From: Haloarchaeobius sp. FL176
Lineage (GTDB): Archaea > Halobacteriota > Halobacteria > Halobacteriales > Natrialbaceae
Direction of reading: 5' to 3'
Length of the DNA: 64,000 bases
Assembly: GCF_024609245.1 (NCBI RefSeq)
Contig: NZ_JANJYH010000001.1
Span: forward strand, 372,001-436,000
The notes beneath the pieces are model-generated. The model worked only from the letters and a program-made list of their open reading frames with translations. It did no database searches and had not been told where the DNA came from. This document shows, piece by piece, positions 52,709 through 61,098 of the stretch; positions within the stretch are counted from its first letter, which is position 1; each line of letters starts with the position of its first letter. The position numbers and the translations under genes were made by a program.

Positions 52709-54640
52709 GTGTACGCGCGCTACCTCGTCACCGCGCTCGCCGCCATCCTGCTCGTGACCAGTGGGGTCTTCGTCGTCGACGTCGACCCCGGCGAGGGTCC
52801 GTCGGTCGTCGACTTCGACGACACCATCACGATGAGCGACCTGACCCAGGCCGAACAGCGCGTCGTCGAGGAGCGCTCCCTGGCCGTGCCGCAGGCCGAG
52901 GTGTTCTACTCGCGCTACCGGTACGTCGTCGGCCATCAGGGGCTCTCTTCCCTCGTCACCGAGCTCGACCGGGACGGCCACGAGCGCCAGTTCGGCGTCC
53001 CGCTCTCCATCTACGTCACCGACTACGCGGACGCTGAACTCGCCGCCGGCGACGACGGTTTCCTGCGGATGACCGGCGGTGACACCGACTGGGTCGCCGT
53101 CGAGAACGCCCACTTCGTCGTCGACTCCAGCGCGCGACATCCCGGTGGAAGCGCCGTCGTCCCGTTCTCCGAACGAGCAGCGGCCGAGCGGTTCACCGAC
53201 AGCTTCGGCGGCACCGTCGTCGGCTGGGAGGGCCTGCGCGCCCACCCCTTCGACCGGTCCGACCTGTCCATCGCCGCCGCCGAGCGCCGCGCCACGGACC
53301 GGCACGCCTGGGCAGACGCCGCGGCGGCAGACGCCCGCCAGCTTCGTGACCGCCCCGTCTCCGTCGTCGTCGGCGAGGACGCCCCCACGCTCGCAGCGGC
53401 CATCGAACGGGCGCCGCCCAACACGACAGTCGTGCTCCCGGCCGGCGAGTACCACGACGTGAACCGTACCGTCCGCAAGCCCCTCACCATCCGGGGGGCG
53501 GGCGTCAACGAGACCTGGCTCGTCGGCGACGGCAACGGCAGCGTCCTCCGCGCGTTCGACGCCCGCGTCGCCGTCACCGACCTCTCCATCCGCGGCATCG
53601 GCCAGCAGCAGGCCCGACCCAACCTGACCGTCGACGCCGACGCGTGGGACGCACAGGTACTCCGAGCCTACGGCTACGCAGCCTCCGGTATCGAACTCGA
53701 CGACGCGGCCGGCTCGTACGTCGCCGACGTGTACATCGACACGCCCACGAACGGCGTGACGGTGCGCTACAGCGACGGCGTCGTCATCGAGGACGTGCAG
53801 GTCGACGGGCAGACGCCGTGGCGCGAAGGCTTCATGAGCACCATCACCGTCCACTCTCGCATGCTCGTGCAGGACTCGACGTTCGTCGGCGGCCGCGACG
53901 GCGTCTACATGCACCTCGGCGACGGCACCGTCGTCCGGGACAACCAGTTCGCGGATCTCCGCTTCGGCGTCCACGAGATGTACACCTCGGAGACGCTCGT
54001 CGCCAACAACAGCGCGACGCGGACCCGGACCGGCGTCGTCGTGATGACGCTGCCAGAGGACAACGTCGTCGCGGGCAACCACGTGACTGACAGCGCCGTC
54101 GGCATCGACGTGGCCGGCCGTGCCTCCTACGTCGTCCAGAACACGGTCGTCGGCAACGAGGAGGGGCTGGACGTGGGTTCGGATCGGTCCCTGTTCGCCC
54201 GGAACGTCGTCGTCGACAACGACGTGGGCATCCGGGCCTCGACGCTCATCCCGACGAACATCGTCACCGCGAACGACATCGTCGGCAACGACCGCTACGT
54301 CTCCACCTCGCTCGGGCCGGTCCGCATCTGGACCGACGACGGCGCGGGCAACTACTGGGGCGGCGCACCCGGCGTCGACAGCGACCGCGACGGCTTCGTC
54401 GACCGCCCGTTCCAGCCGACCGGGGCGGTGGACCGGTACGCCGCGTCGTCCCCAGACGCCCACGTGCTCGCCACCTCGCCCGCGGTCCAGCTGCTCCGCT
54501 CCCAGGAGGGCTCGCTCCCCGGCCTCCGGAGCCGCGGGGTCGTCGACGAGGCACCGCAGGTTCGGCCAGTCCGGCCCGCGGCGGTCGCGGCCGCACTGAA
54601 CACCAGCGCGACGCGAGCAGCCACGGGGGTGGTGGCATGA
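52709..54640 (+). CDS. nosD: NosD-like protein with N-terminal NosL-like domain
   Basis: This 643-residue protein starts at GTG with a signal peptide or anchor (residues 1-25). Residues about 60-185 resemble NosL ('IYVTDYADAEL', 'VPFSERAAAERFTDSFGGTV'), but the Cys-x-x-Cys-Gly-Met copper motif is absent. From about residue 200 there is the NosD right-handed beta-helix with repeated strands ('TIRGAGVNETWLVGDGNGSV', 'GVVVMTLPEDNVVAGNHVTD', 'NYWGGAPGVDSDRDGFVDRP'). NosD works with NosF and NosY to supply sulfur or assemble the CuZ site of NosZ in the exterior. The fusion suggests NosL and NosD act as one unit. Confidence 0.87.
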   Translation: MYARYLVTALAAILLVTSGVFVVDVDPGEGPSVVDFDDTITMSDLTQAEQRVVEERSLAVPQAEVFYSRYRYVVGHQGLSSLVTELDRDGHERQFGVPLSIYVTDYADAELAAGDDGFLRMTGGDTDWVAVENAHFVVDSSARHPGGSAVVPFSERAAAERFTDSFGGTVVGWEGLRAHPFDRSDLSIAAAERRATDRHAWADAAAADARQLRDRPVSVVVGEDAPTLAAAIERAPPNTTVVLPAGEYHDVNRTVRKPLTIRGAGVNETWLVGDGNGSVLRAFDARVAVTDLSIRGIGQQQARPNLTVDADAWDAQVLRAYGYAASGIELDDAAGSYVADVYIDTPTNGVTVRYSDGVVIEDVQVDGQTPWREGFMSTITVHSRMLVQDSTFVGGRDGVYMHLGDGTVVRDNQFADLRFGVHEMYTSETLVANNSATRTRTGVVVMTLPEDNVVAGNHVTDSAVGIDVAGRASYVVQNTVVGNEEGLDVGSDRSLFARNVVVDNDVGIRASTLIPTNIVTANDIVGNDRYVSTSLGPVRIWTDDGAGNYWGGAPGVDSDRDGFVDRPFQPTGAVDRYAASSPDAHVLATSPAVQLLRSQEGSLPGLRSRGVVDEAPQVRPVRPAAVAAALNTSATRAATGVVA

Positions 54641-55452
54641 GCGAGCACGAGCCAGCGGCGGACGCCACCCACCAGTCGGTCGACCGATACCCCGTCGCCA
54701 GCGTCGACTCGGTCGCGCTCGCGTTCGGCGACGTGACGGTGTTCGACGACGTGTCCTTCACGCTCGAATCCGGCACCGTCACCGCTGTCGTCGGCCCGAA
54801 CGGCTCCGGCAAGTCGACGCTCCTGCGGGTGCTCGCCGGGCTGCTGCCCGCGACGGAAGGCTCGGTCACGGTCGCAGCCACCGGCGACCACCCGATCGGC
54901 TTCTGCCCGCAAGAACCCGCGTTCCGGTCGGGCTTCACCGTCCGGGAGACGCTGTCGTTCTACGGGGAACTGCTCGCCGACGACCCGGACGTCGAGGAGA
55001 CGCTCGAACTCGTCGGGCTCGGCGGCGTCGCCGACCGCCGGGTCGGCGCACTCTCGGGCGGCATGAAGCGGCTGCTCGGGATGGCCGGGGCGGTGCTCGG
55101 GGACCCGCCGCTGCTCGTGCTTGACGAACCAGCGAGCGGGCTCGACCCGGCGATGCGGCGCCACATCTTCGAGACAGCCGACGCGTTCGCCGACCGCGGC
55201 GTCGCGGTCGTCCTCGCGACCCACCACCTCGTCGGCGCGGAGACCGCGGACCGCCTGCTCGTGCTCGACCGGAGCGACATCATCGCCGACGGGCCGCCGC
55301 AGTCCGTCATCGACGACGCCGGTGCGGAGACGTTGGAGGCGGCGTTCCGCGGGATGGTCGGCGACGAACTCACAGTGCGAGCCGGTCGAACCGGGGCTGA
55401 CCGGCCAAGACGAGACGAGGAGTCGGACCCGGAGACGGAGGGTGACGCATGA
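54637..55452 (+). CDS. nosF: ABC transporter ATP-binding protein NosF
   Basis: This 271-residue ATPase overlaps nosD and nosY by 4 bp each (ATGA). It has Walker A 'GPNGSGKSTLLRVLAGLLPA', Q-loop 'IGFCPQEPAFRSG', signature 'LSGGMKRLLGMAGAVLGDPP', Walker B 'LLVLDEPASGLDP' and H-loop 'VVLATHHL'. With NosY it forms the NosDFY transporter for maturation of nitrous oxide reductase. The N-terminal 25 residues and the acidic C-terminus are extra compared with the core. Confidence 0.93.
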   Translation: MSEHEPAADATHQSVDRYPVASVDSVALAFGDVTVFDDVSFTLESGTVTAVVGPNGSGKSTLLRVLAGLLPATEGSVTVAATGDHPIGFCPQEPAFRSGFTVRETLSFYGELLADDPDVEETLELVGLGGVADRRVGALSGGMKRLLGMAGAVLGDPPLLVLDEPASGLDPAMRRHIFETADAFADRGVAVVLATHHLVGAETADRLLVLDRSDIIADGPPQSVIDDAGAETLEAAFRGMVGDELTVRAGRTGADRPRRDEESDPETEGDA

Positions 55453-56447
55453 ACGGTGAGACCGACGACCTCTTCGCGGTGGTCGAGCGCGAGCTCACCA
55501 TCGTGGCGCGGACGCCGGCCTACATCGCGACCGCGGTCGGCTTCGCCGCGATCGTCTGGTGGCTCGCCTTCGCGAGCAGCCTGACTGGCTACGTCCCGCT
55601 CGTCGCCGACCTGCTCACGCCCGTCGAGGTGCTCGTGCCGCTGCTCGCCGTAGCGTTCGGCTACCGGGCCATCCAGGCCGACGCGGCCTCGAAAGAGCTC
55701 GACGTACTGCGTACGTATCCACTCCGGCCCCGAACCTACGTCGTCGGCGTGTTTGTCGGGCGGGCGACGGCGGTGCTCTCGCTCGTGTTCGTCACGTTAC
55801 TCGTCGCCGGGCTGTTCGTGCCGCTGTTCGGCCCGCCCGCGAACCCGGTCATCGCGACCCACGGCGGCGACGGACCCTTCGGCACGTACCTCCGATTCGT
55901 CCTGCTCGCGACGCTGTACGCCGCGGTCGTGCTGGGCGCGGTCGTCGCCGTCTCGACGGTCACGGCACGGGGCCGAACCGCCATCGCGGCCGCCGTCGGC
56001 GTGTTCGTGCTGCTGACGGTCGGGCTGGACCTCGGGCTCGTCGCCGCGCTGTCGTCCGGCACCGTCGGCCCGGACGGGCTCCGGTACCTGCTCGCGCTCA
56101 GCCCGAACAGCGCGTTCCGCGGGTTGACCCTCGCACTGTCGATCCAGACCGTCGAGGCCGCGACGCTGCCGCTCTCGGCGGTGCTCGCGAACGTCGTCGG
56201 GCTGGTGCTCTGGCTGGTCGGCTCGCTCGTCCTCGCGGCTCTGACGGTCTGGTCGGACCCACCGGCGGACCGCTGGCGGGTCGTCGAGACGCTGGACGCA
56301 GCAGCAGCAGGGGCACCCGACTCGTCCGCCGCGACGCCCGACGAGCCGACCGAACCCGCGGCTGCGGAGTCGGCAGACGCGTCGACGGACAGCAGCGAGG
56401 ACAGGCCGACGGGGCCCGGCGGTGCCGAGGGCGCGCCGGAGGACTAG
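55449..56447 (+). CDS. nosY: ABC transporter permease NosY
   Basis: This 332-residue ABC-2 type permease has about six membrane spans ('YIATAVGFAAIVWWLAFASS', 'YRAIQADAASKELDVLRTYP', 'RATAVLSLVFVTLLVAGLFV') and an acidic, Thr- and Ala-rich C-terminal tail of roughly 60 residues. It completes the nosLDFY set. Its stop codon shares the four bases CTAG (56444-56447) with the stop of the convergent ferritin-like gene. No nosZ gene follows or precedes in the window. Confidence 0.88.
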   Translation: MNGETDDLFAVVERELTIVARTPAYIATAVGFAAIVWWLAFASSLTGYVPLVADLLTPVEVLVPLLAVAFGYRAIQADAASKELDVLRTYPLRPRTYVVGVFVGRATAVLSLVFVTLLVAGLFVPLFGPPANPVIATHGGDGPFGTYLRFVLLATLYAAVVLGAVVAVSTVTARGRTAIAAAVGVFVLLTVGLDLGLVAALSSGTVGPDGLRYLLALSPNSAFRGLTLALSIQTVEAATLPLSAVLANVVGLVLWLVGSLVLAALTVWSDPPADRWRVVETLDAAAAGAPDSSAATPDEPTEPAAAESADASTDSSEDRPTGPGGAEGAPED

Positions 56448-56896
56448 TCGTTGCGGTACTCCTTCCGGTAGCCGCGGAACTCGGTGCGGTGTGCCTCCTC
56501 GTCGGCGAGGATGGTCACCGCGAGGTCCTCGGTCACGGGGTCGTCCGCGTCCTCGGCCGCGTGGATGAGCGACCGGTACGTCTCGATGGCGTCCTCTTCG
56601 GCCTCGATGACGCCGTCGATGACCGAGAGCACGTCCGTCGTCTCCGCAGGGGGCTGGAGGCTCTCCTGGCTGGCCTCGAACGCCATCGATCCCGGCGGGG
56701 CGTCGTCGAGCTGCTTCAGCCGCTCGCCCAGCTGTCGGGCGTGCGTGAGCTCCTCTTGGATGTCCTGGTCGAGGCTCTCCTTGATCTCCTCGGCCCGGAC
56801 GCCGTCGAGCACGATGGAGTTCGACATGTAGTTCATCACGGTCTCGATCTCGTCGCCGTACGCCTCCTTGAGGAGCCGGATAACTTCGTCTGCCAT
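56444..56896 (-). CDS. ferritin-like / rubrerythrin-type helical-bundle protein
   Basis: This 150-residue protein has four predicted helices and repeated Glu/His patterns of the ferritin-like fold: 'AYGDEIETVMNYMSNSIVLD', 'IQEELTHARQLGERLKQLDD', 'EAEEDAIETYRSLIHAAED' and 'VTILADEEAHRTEFRGYRKE'. The E-E-x-x-H pairs suggest a di-iron site. Its role may be iron handling or oxidative stress. The start at 56896 is preferred to one 16 codons upstream. It is convergent with nosY and shares stop-codon bases. Confidence 0.83.
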   Translation of the reverse strand: MADEVIRLLKEAYGDEIETVMNYMSNSIVLDGVRAEEIKESLDQDIQEELTHARQLGERLKQLDDAPPGSMAFEASQESLQPPAETTDVLSVIDGVIEAEEDAIETYRSLIHAAEDADDPVTEDLAVTILADEEAHRTEFRGYRKEYRND

Positions 56897-56990
56897 AGCT
56901 AGACGGACGGCGACCAGCCGTTTAACGCTGGGGTAGCCGGCCACCTGTACGAGCGCTCGAACCGGGCTGGCACCGCGGTGAGGGATGCAA

Positions 56991-57112
56991 ACAATATAAG
57001 GAATGCATATCCGACAGTAGCCGGTGCCCGCTGGTGGTTCTCCAGATTGTCACGGTCTACAACCCCGTATATCGCCGGGGGCGGGACCTGTCACAGCACC
57101 AGGCTTATATAG
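56991..57112 (+). promoter_or_regulatory. two TATA boxes upstream of leuA
   Basis: AACAATATAAGG (about 56989-57000) would start transcripts near 57025. CTTATATA (57104-57111) would start them near 57134, right before the ATG at 57138. The second is the stronger box and resembles the one in front of the ilvB leader peptide. Confidence 0.55.
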
Positions 57113-58368
57113 GAGTTCGCACCTCGGAACGGGTACGATGTCTCACAACGACACTCGCTCTGACACCAGTCAGGGCGGTCGAGTTCTTCCAGGGCACCCT
57201 GGACGTAACTGACGAGTTCGACGCTGCACGAGTTTTCGACACCACACTGCGGGACGGCGAGCAGTCCCCGAGGACGTCGTTCTCCTACGAGGACAAGCGC
57301 GAGATAGCGGCCGTGCTGGACGAGATGGGGACCCACGTCATCGAGGCCGGGTTCCCCGTCAACTCCGACGCGGAGTTCGAGGCTGTCTCCGACATCGCCA
57401 GTCACACCGACGCGACGACCTGCGGGCTCGCCCGCGTCGTCGACAAGGACGTGGAGGCCGCACTCGACGCCGGCGTGGAGATGGTCCACGTCTTCGTCAG
57501 CACCTCCGACGTCCAGATCGAGGACTCGATGCACGCTACGAGGGAACAGGTCAAAGAACGCGCAGTCGACTCCGTCCGGCAGGTGAAAGACGCCGGCGTC
57601 GACTGTATGTTCTCGCCCATGGACGCCACCCGAACGGACGAGGCGTTCCTGGTCGAGATGGTCGAGGCCGTCACCGAGGCGGGCACCGACTGGATCAACG
57701 TGCCGGACACCTGTGGGGTCGCCACGCCGCGGCGGTTCTACGACCTCATCGACACGGTGACCGACCACACCGACGCACGAATCGACGTCCACACCCACGA
57801 CGACTTCGGGCTGGCGACGGCGAACGCGCTGTCGGGCATCGAGGCCGGTGCCGACCAGGCCCAGGTCTCGGTGAACGGCATCGGCGAACGCGCCGGCAAC
57901 GCCGCCTACGAGGAGTTCGTGATGGCCGTCGAGTCGGTGTACCAGACGGACACCGGCATCGACACGACGCGCATCACCGAGCTGAGCAAGCTGGTCGAGG
58001 CACGCTCGGACATGCCGGTGCCGGCGAACAAGCCGGTCGTCGGCGACAACGCCTTCAGCCACGAGTCGGGCATCCACGCCGCGGGCGTCATCGAGAACAG
58101 CGACACGTTCGAGCCCGGCGTGATGACCCCGGAGATGGTCGGCGCGACTCGCGAGCTGGTGCTCGGCAAGCACACCGGCGTCAACGCCGTCCGCGAGCAC
58201 CTGGTCGAAGCAGGCTACGACCCGACCGAGAGCGAGGTCCGTACGGTCACACAGAAGGTGAAGGACCGCGGTGCCGAGAAGGAACGGGTCACCGCGTCGA
58301 CGGTCCGCGAGTTCGCACGCGACGCGGGCATCGAGCGGGTCGAGGACGGAGAGGAGGTGTCGGTCTGA
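57034..58368 (+). CDS. leuA: 2-isopropylmalate synthase (LeuA family), start uncertain
   Basis: This protein, up to 444 residues, condenses acetyl-CoA with 2-oxoisovalerate in leucine synthesis. The catalytic barrel starts 'ARVFDTTLRDGEQSPRTSFS' and has 'IEAGFPVNSDAEF', 'HTHDDFGLATANALSGIEAG' and 'QVSVNGIGERAGNAAYEEFV', with 'KPVVGDNAFSHESGIHAAGV' in the linker. It lacks the C-terminal allosteric LeuA_dimer domain, so feedback by leucine on the enzyme is unlikely. The only normal in-frame start before the barrel is GTG 57034, which adds about 50 residues and lies upstream of the stronger TATA box. The in-frame stretch 'TPVRAVEFFQGTLDV' may be true N-terminus. A citramalate-synthase role is possible, but leuC and leuD nearby favour leuA. 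Confidence 0.85.
   Translation: MVLQIVTVYNPVYRRGRDLSQHQAYIGVRTSERVRCLTTTLALTPVRAVEFFQGTLDVTDEFDAARVFDTTLRDGEQSPRTSFSYEDKREIAAVLDEMGTHVIEAGFPVNSDAEFEAVSDIASHTDATTCGLARVVDKDVEAALDAGVEMVHVFVSTSDVQIEDSMHATREQVKERAVDSVRQVKDAGVDCMFSPMDATRTDEAFLVEMVEAVTEAGTDWINVPDTCGVATPRRFYDLIDTVTDHTDARIDVHTHDDFGLATANALSGIEAGADQAQVSVNGIGERAGNAAYEEFVMAVESVYQTDTGIDTTRITELSKLVEARSDMPVPANKPVVGDNAFSHESGIHAAGVIENSDTFEPGVMTPEMVGATRELVLGKHTGVNAVREHLVEAGYDPTESEVRTVTQKVKDRGAEKERVTASTVREFARDAGIERVEDGEEVSV
57138..57212 (+). CDS. possible leaderless upstream ORF overlapping leuA
   Basis: A 24-codon frame starts with ATG about 30 bp behind the TATA box at 57104-57111 and reads 'MSHNDTRSDTSQGG' before a short basic end. It overlaps the LeuA frame out of phase and stops at 57210-57212. 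A 16-bp palindrome (TCCAGGG-CA-CCCTGGA, 57188-57203) lies inside its end. The peptide is not rich in leucine. It may be a regulatory leader, or the true leuA start with a frameshift. I am unsure which. Confidence 0.35.
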   Translation: MSHNDTRSDTSQGGRVLPGHPGRN

Positions 58369-58404
58369 TGCGGTCCGGTGGCAAGGACTGCACGACCGCC
58401 AACG

Positions 58405-58413
58405 TTTATATAT
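58405..58413 (+). promoter_or_regulatory. TATA box of the ilvB leader transcript
   Basis: TTTATATAT lies 25-33 bp before the ATG at 58438, so transcription should begin at about 58434-58438 and the leader peptide would be translated from the very 5' end. It lies inside the 346-bp gap between leuA and ilvB. Confidence 0.65.
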
Positions 58414-58437
58414 CGTGCTCGCCCTACGTATCCAGTA

Positions 58438-58524
58438 ATGAGACGTCGACCGTCTGTCCGGGGCCTGCCCCTCGACAGCGGTCGCACCGTCGTACGTATT
58501 CTCGGTATTGTAGGGGCCGCCTAG
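58438..58524 (+). CDS. putative branched-chain leader peptide of ilvB (28 aa)
   Basis: This short frame begins right at the predicted transcription start and reads 'MRRRPSVRGLPLDSG' and then 'RTVVRILGIVGAA' before TAG. The last 13 residues hold three Val, two Ile and one Leu, like the leader peptides of bacterial ilvB operons. Its final codons and stop lie in a perfect hairpin (58510-58531). It may measure the supply of branched-chain aminoacyl-tRNA and control entry into ilvB. This function is inference from layout; the peptide is too short for homology. Confidence 0.6.
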   Translation: MRRRPSVRGLPLDSGRTVVRILGIVGAA

Positions 58525-58531
58525 CCCCTAC
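58510..58531 (+). terminator. hairpin at the end of the ilvB leader peptide (attenuator candidate)
   Basis: GTAGGGGC (58510-58517) pairs perfectly with GCCCCTAC (58524-58531), leaving a 6-nt loop CGCCTA that contains most of the leader stop codon TAG. No U-run follows, so a bacterial-type intrinsic terminator is not present. It could block ribosomes or RNA polymerase, or bind a regulator. Confidence 0.55.
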
Positions 58532-58714
58532 CATCACCCCTCCGCCGACCGTTTCTGCACCGACTCCAGACCCACAGCCGAGCGTCCGTACGACACCGAT
58601 GCACACCGCCGACACATCCACACGAACCCGAACCACAGCCACCCGTCACCCGCCAGCCGCGGGTGACCACCGGTATCGCCCCACGACCACAACACCGTTC
58701 GACGGCCCGACTCC
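58532..58714 (+). other. C- and A-rich, G-poor leader between the hairpin and ilvB
   Basis: About 180 bp with little predicted structure, visibly rich in C and A (for example CATCACCCCTCCGCCGACC and CACATCCACACGAACCCGAA) and poor in G. No gene is supported. A long frame running through it from 58368 has no family features and is dominated by Thr, Pro and Arg. Confidence 0.5.
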
Positions 58715-60481
58715 ATGAGCGAACGAGCGAGTACCGCACCCACGGACGGAGCCACAGGTGAGGCGACACCGGCCGAGGACGAGGAGCCGCCACGGCCACG
58801 CACCGGCGCGACCTCGGTCGTCGAGGCGCTGGAGAACGCCGGCGTCGAGTACTGCTTCGGCGTGCAGGGCGGTGCCATCATGCCAGTCTACGACGCGCTC
58901 TACGACTCCCAGGCGGTGCGCCACGTGACGATGGCCCACGAACAGGGCGCGGCTCACGCGGCCGACGCGTACGGCATCGTCTCGGGCGAGCCGGGGGTCT
59001 GCATGGCCACGTCCGGCCCCGGGGCGACGAACCTCGTCACCGGCATCGCCGACGCCTCGATGGACTCCGACCCGGTCGTCGCACTGACCGGGCAGGTCCC
59101 GACCGAGTTCGTCGGTAACGACGCCTTCCAGGAGACGGACACCACCGGTGTCACGGCACCCATCACGAAGACGAACTACTTCGCCAGCGGGGCCGACACC
59201 GTCGGCGACGACGTGAGCGAGGCGTTCGGCCTCGCAGCTGCGGGCCGTCCCGGTCCGACGCTCGTCGACCTGCCGAAGGACGTCACGCAGGACGAGACCG
59301 ACCACGAACCCGGCCCGCCGACCACGCCCGACACGTACCAGGTGACCGAGCGCGCCGACCCGTCGGCCGTCCGCGAGGCCGCCGACACCATCGAGGCCGC
59401 GAACAAGCCGTTGCTGCTCGTCGGTGGCGGCGTCATCAAGGGCGACGCCAGCGAGGAGGTCCGACAGTTCGCGAACACCTACGACGTGCCGGTGACGACG
59501 ACGATGCCGGCCGTCGGCGCGTTCCCCGAAGACCACGAGCTGGCACTGGAGATGGCCGGCATGCACGGCACCGGCTACGCCAACATGGCCATCACCCACA
59601 CCGACTGCCTCGTCGCGGTCGGCTGCCGCTTCGACGACCGCCTCACCGGCGGCATCGAGACGTTCGCGCCCGACGCCGAGGTCGTCCACGTCGACATCGA
59701 CCCGGCCGAGATCAGCAAGAACGTCAAGGCCGACTACCCGCTCGTCGGCGACGCCGCGACGGTCGTCACCCAGCTGGACGAGGCGATGCGCGCCACGCCC
59801 GAGACGAAGAAGTGGCGCGCGACCTGTCAGCAGTGGAAGTCGGAGTACCCGATGGACTACGCGACCCCCGATGACGAGCCGCTGAAGCCGCAGTTCGTCG
59901 TCGAGGCGTTCGACGAAGCGACCGAGGACGACGCCATCGTCACGACCGGCGTCGGCCAGCACCAGATGTGGGCGGTCCAGTACTGGCAGTACACCGAGCC
60001 CCGCACCTGGGTCTCCAGCCACGGGCTGGGAACGATGGGCTACGGCCTGCCCGCCGCCATCGGCGCGAAGGTCGCCGCCCCCGACACGCAGGTCGTCTCC
60101 TTCGAGGGCGACGGCTCGTTCCTGATGACGATGCAGGAGCTGTCGGTCGCGGTCCGCGAGAACCTCGACATCACGGTCGTCGTGCTGAACAACGAGCACA
60201 TCGGGATGGTCCGTCAGTGGCAGGACGCGTTCTACGACCGCCGGCGGATGGCCTCCGAGTACCACTGGTGTCCAGACTTCGCCACGCTCGCCGAGGGCTT
60301 CGGCGCGAAGGGCATCACCGTCGCGGAGTACGACGAGGTCGCCGACGCCATCACCGAGGCGCTCGAGTACGACGGGCCCGCCGTGCTGGACTGCTACATC
60401 GACCCCGAGGAGAACGTCTACCCGATGGTCCCGAGCGGCGGCGACAACGGCCAGTTCGCGCTGGAGGAGGGGCACCTGTGA
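58715..60481 (+). CDS. ilvB: acetolactate synthase, large (catalytic) subunit
   Basis: This 588-residue ThDP enzyme makes acetolactate or acetohydroxybutyrate, the first common step of valine and isoleucine synthesis. It has the catalytic Glu region '[20 protein letters not shown]', '[20 protein letters not shown]', '[20 protein letters not shown]' and the ThDP motif '[19 protein letters not shown]' ending in '[16 protein letters not shown]'. An acidic, Pro- and Glu-rich 25-residue N-terminus precedes the core. It overlaps ilvN by 4 bp. It is preceded by a leader peptide and hairpin, so its expression is probably adjusted to amino-acid supply. Confidence 0.97.
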   Translation: MSERASTAPTDGATGEATPAEDEEPPRPRTGATSVVEALENAGVEYCFGVQGGAIMPVYDALYDSQAVRHVTMAHEQGAAHAADAYGIVSGEPGVCMATSGPGATNLVTGIADASMDSDPVVALTGQVPTEFVGNDAFQETDTTGVTAPITKTNYFASGADTVGDDVSEAFGLAAAGRPGPTLVDLPKDVTQDETDHEPGPPTTPDTYQVTERADPSAVREAADTIEAANKPLLLVGGGVIKGDASEEVRQFANTYDVPVTTTMPAVGAFPEDHELALEMAGMHGTGYANMAITHTDCLVAVGCRFDDRLTGGIETFAPDAEVVHVDIDPAEISKNVKADYPLVGDAATVVTQLDEAMRATPETKKWRATCQQWKSEYPMDYATPDDEPLKPQFVVEAFDEATEDDAIVTTGVGQHQMWAVQYWQYTEPRTWVSSHGLGTMGYGLPAAIGAKVAAPDTQVVSFEGDGSFLMTMQELSVAVRENLDITVVVLNNEHIGMVRQWQDAFYDRRRMASEYHWCPDFATLAEGFGAKGITVAEYDEVADAITEALEYDGPAVLDCYIDPEENVYPMVPSGGDNGQFALEEGHL

Positions 60482-61098
60482 GCTCCGGACTGCCCGGGCC
60501 CGCTCCCACGGAGCGCCCCACCCCCGAGGGACGACGGAACAAACAGGGCATCCGTATCGACCCCGAGGTCGAGGCCGAGCCGGCGACGCGCCGCGCCGTC
60601 ATCTCGGTTCTCGTCGAGCACGAGCCCGGCGTCCTCTCGAAGGTCTCCGGGCTGTTCAGCCGGCGTCAGTTCAACATCGAGAGCCTGACCGTCGGCCCGA
60701 CCGAGAACGACTCCCGCGCCCGCATCACGGTCGTGACCGAGGAGTCCGACCCCGGCATCGACCAGATAGAGAAGCAGCTCAGGAAGCAGATCCCGGTCAT
60801 CTCGGTGAAGGAGCTGCCCGAGAACGCCATCAACCGCGAGCTGGCGCTCGTGAAGGTCGAGGCCGAGAACCCCGACCAGGTCGCCGCAGTCGCGGAGATG
60901 TACGACGCGAACACCGTCGACGCGTGTCCGGAGACGGTCACCGTCGAGATCACCGGGAGCCGCCAGAAGATCGCCGCGGCCGTCGAGACGTTCGAGCGCT
61001 TCGGCGTCCACGAGGTCACCCGGACCGGCACCGCCGCGCTCGCCCGCGGCAGCGAATCGACAACCGACGACACCACCCCGCAATCAACCAACCAATGA
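60478..61098 (+). CDS. ilvN: acetolactate synthase, small regulatory subunit
   Basis: This 206-residue subunit starts at GTG inside the end of ilvB. It has an ACT domain ('[20 protein letters not shown]', '[20 protein letters not shown]') and the ALS_ss_C domain ('[20 protein letters not shown]', '[20 protein letters not shown]'). It binds the end product, usually valine, and controls IlvB. The first 40 residues are Pro- and Arg-rich and not part of the ACT fold. The stop overlaps the ilvC start. Confidence 0.95.
   Translation: MSSGLPGPAPTERPTPEGRRNKQGIRIDPEVEAEPATRRAVISVLVEHEPGVLSKVSGLFSRRQFNIESLTVGPTENDSRARITVVTEESDPGIDQIEKQLRKQIPVISVKELPENAINRELALVKVEAENPDQVAAVAEMYDANTVDACPETVTVEITGSRQKIAAAVETFERFGVHEVTRTGTAALARGSESTTDDTTPQSTNQ

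Noticed and set aside
58368-58718. 116-codon frame between leuA and ilvB
   Set aside because: Its Thr/Pro/Arg-rich translation has no family features and it overlaps the leader peptide and hairpin, which explain the DNA better.
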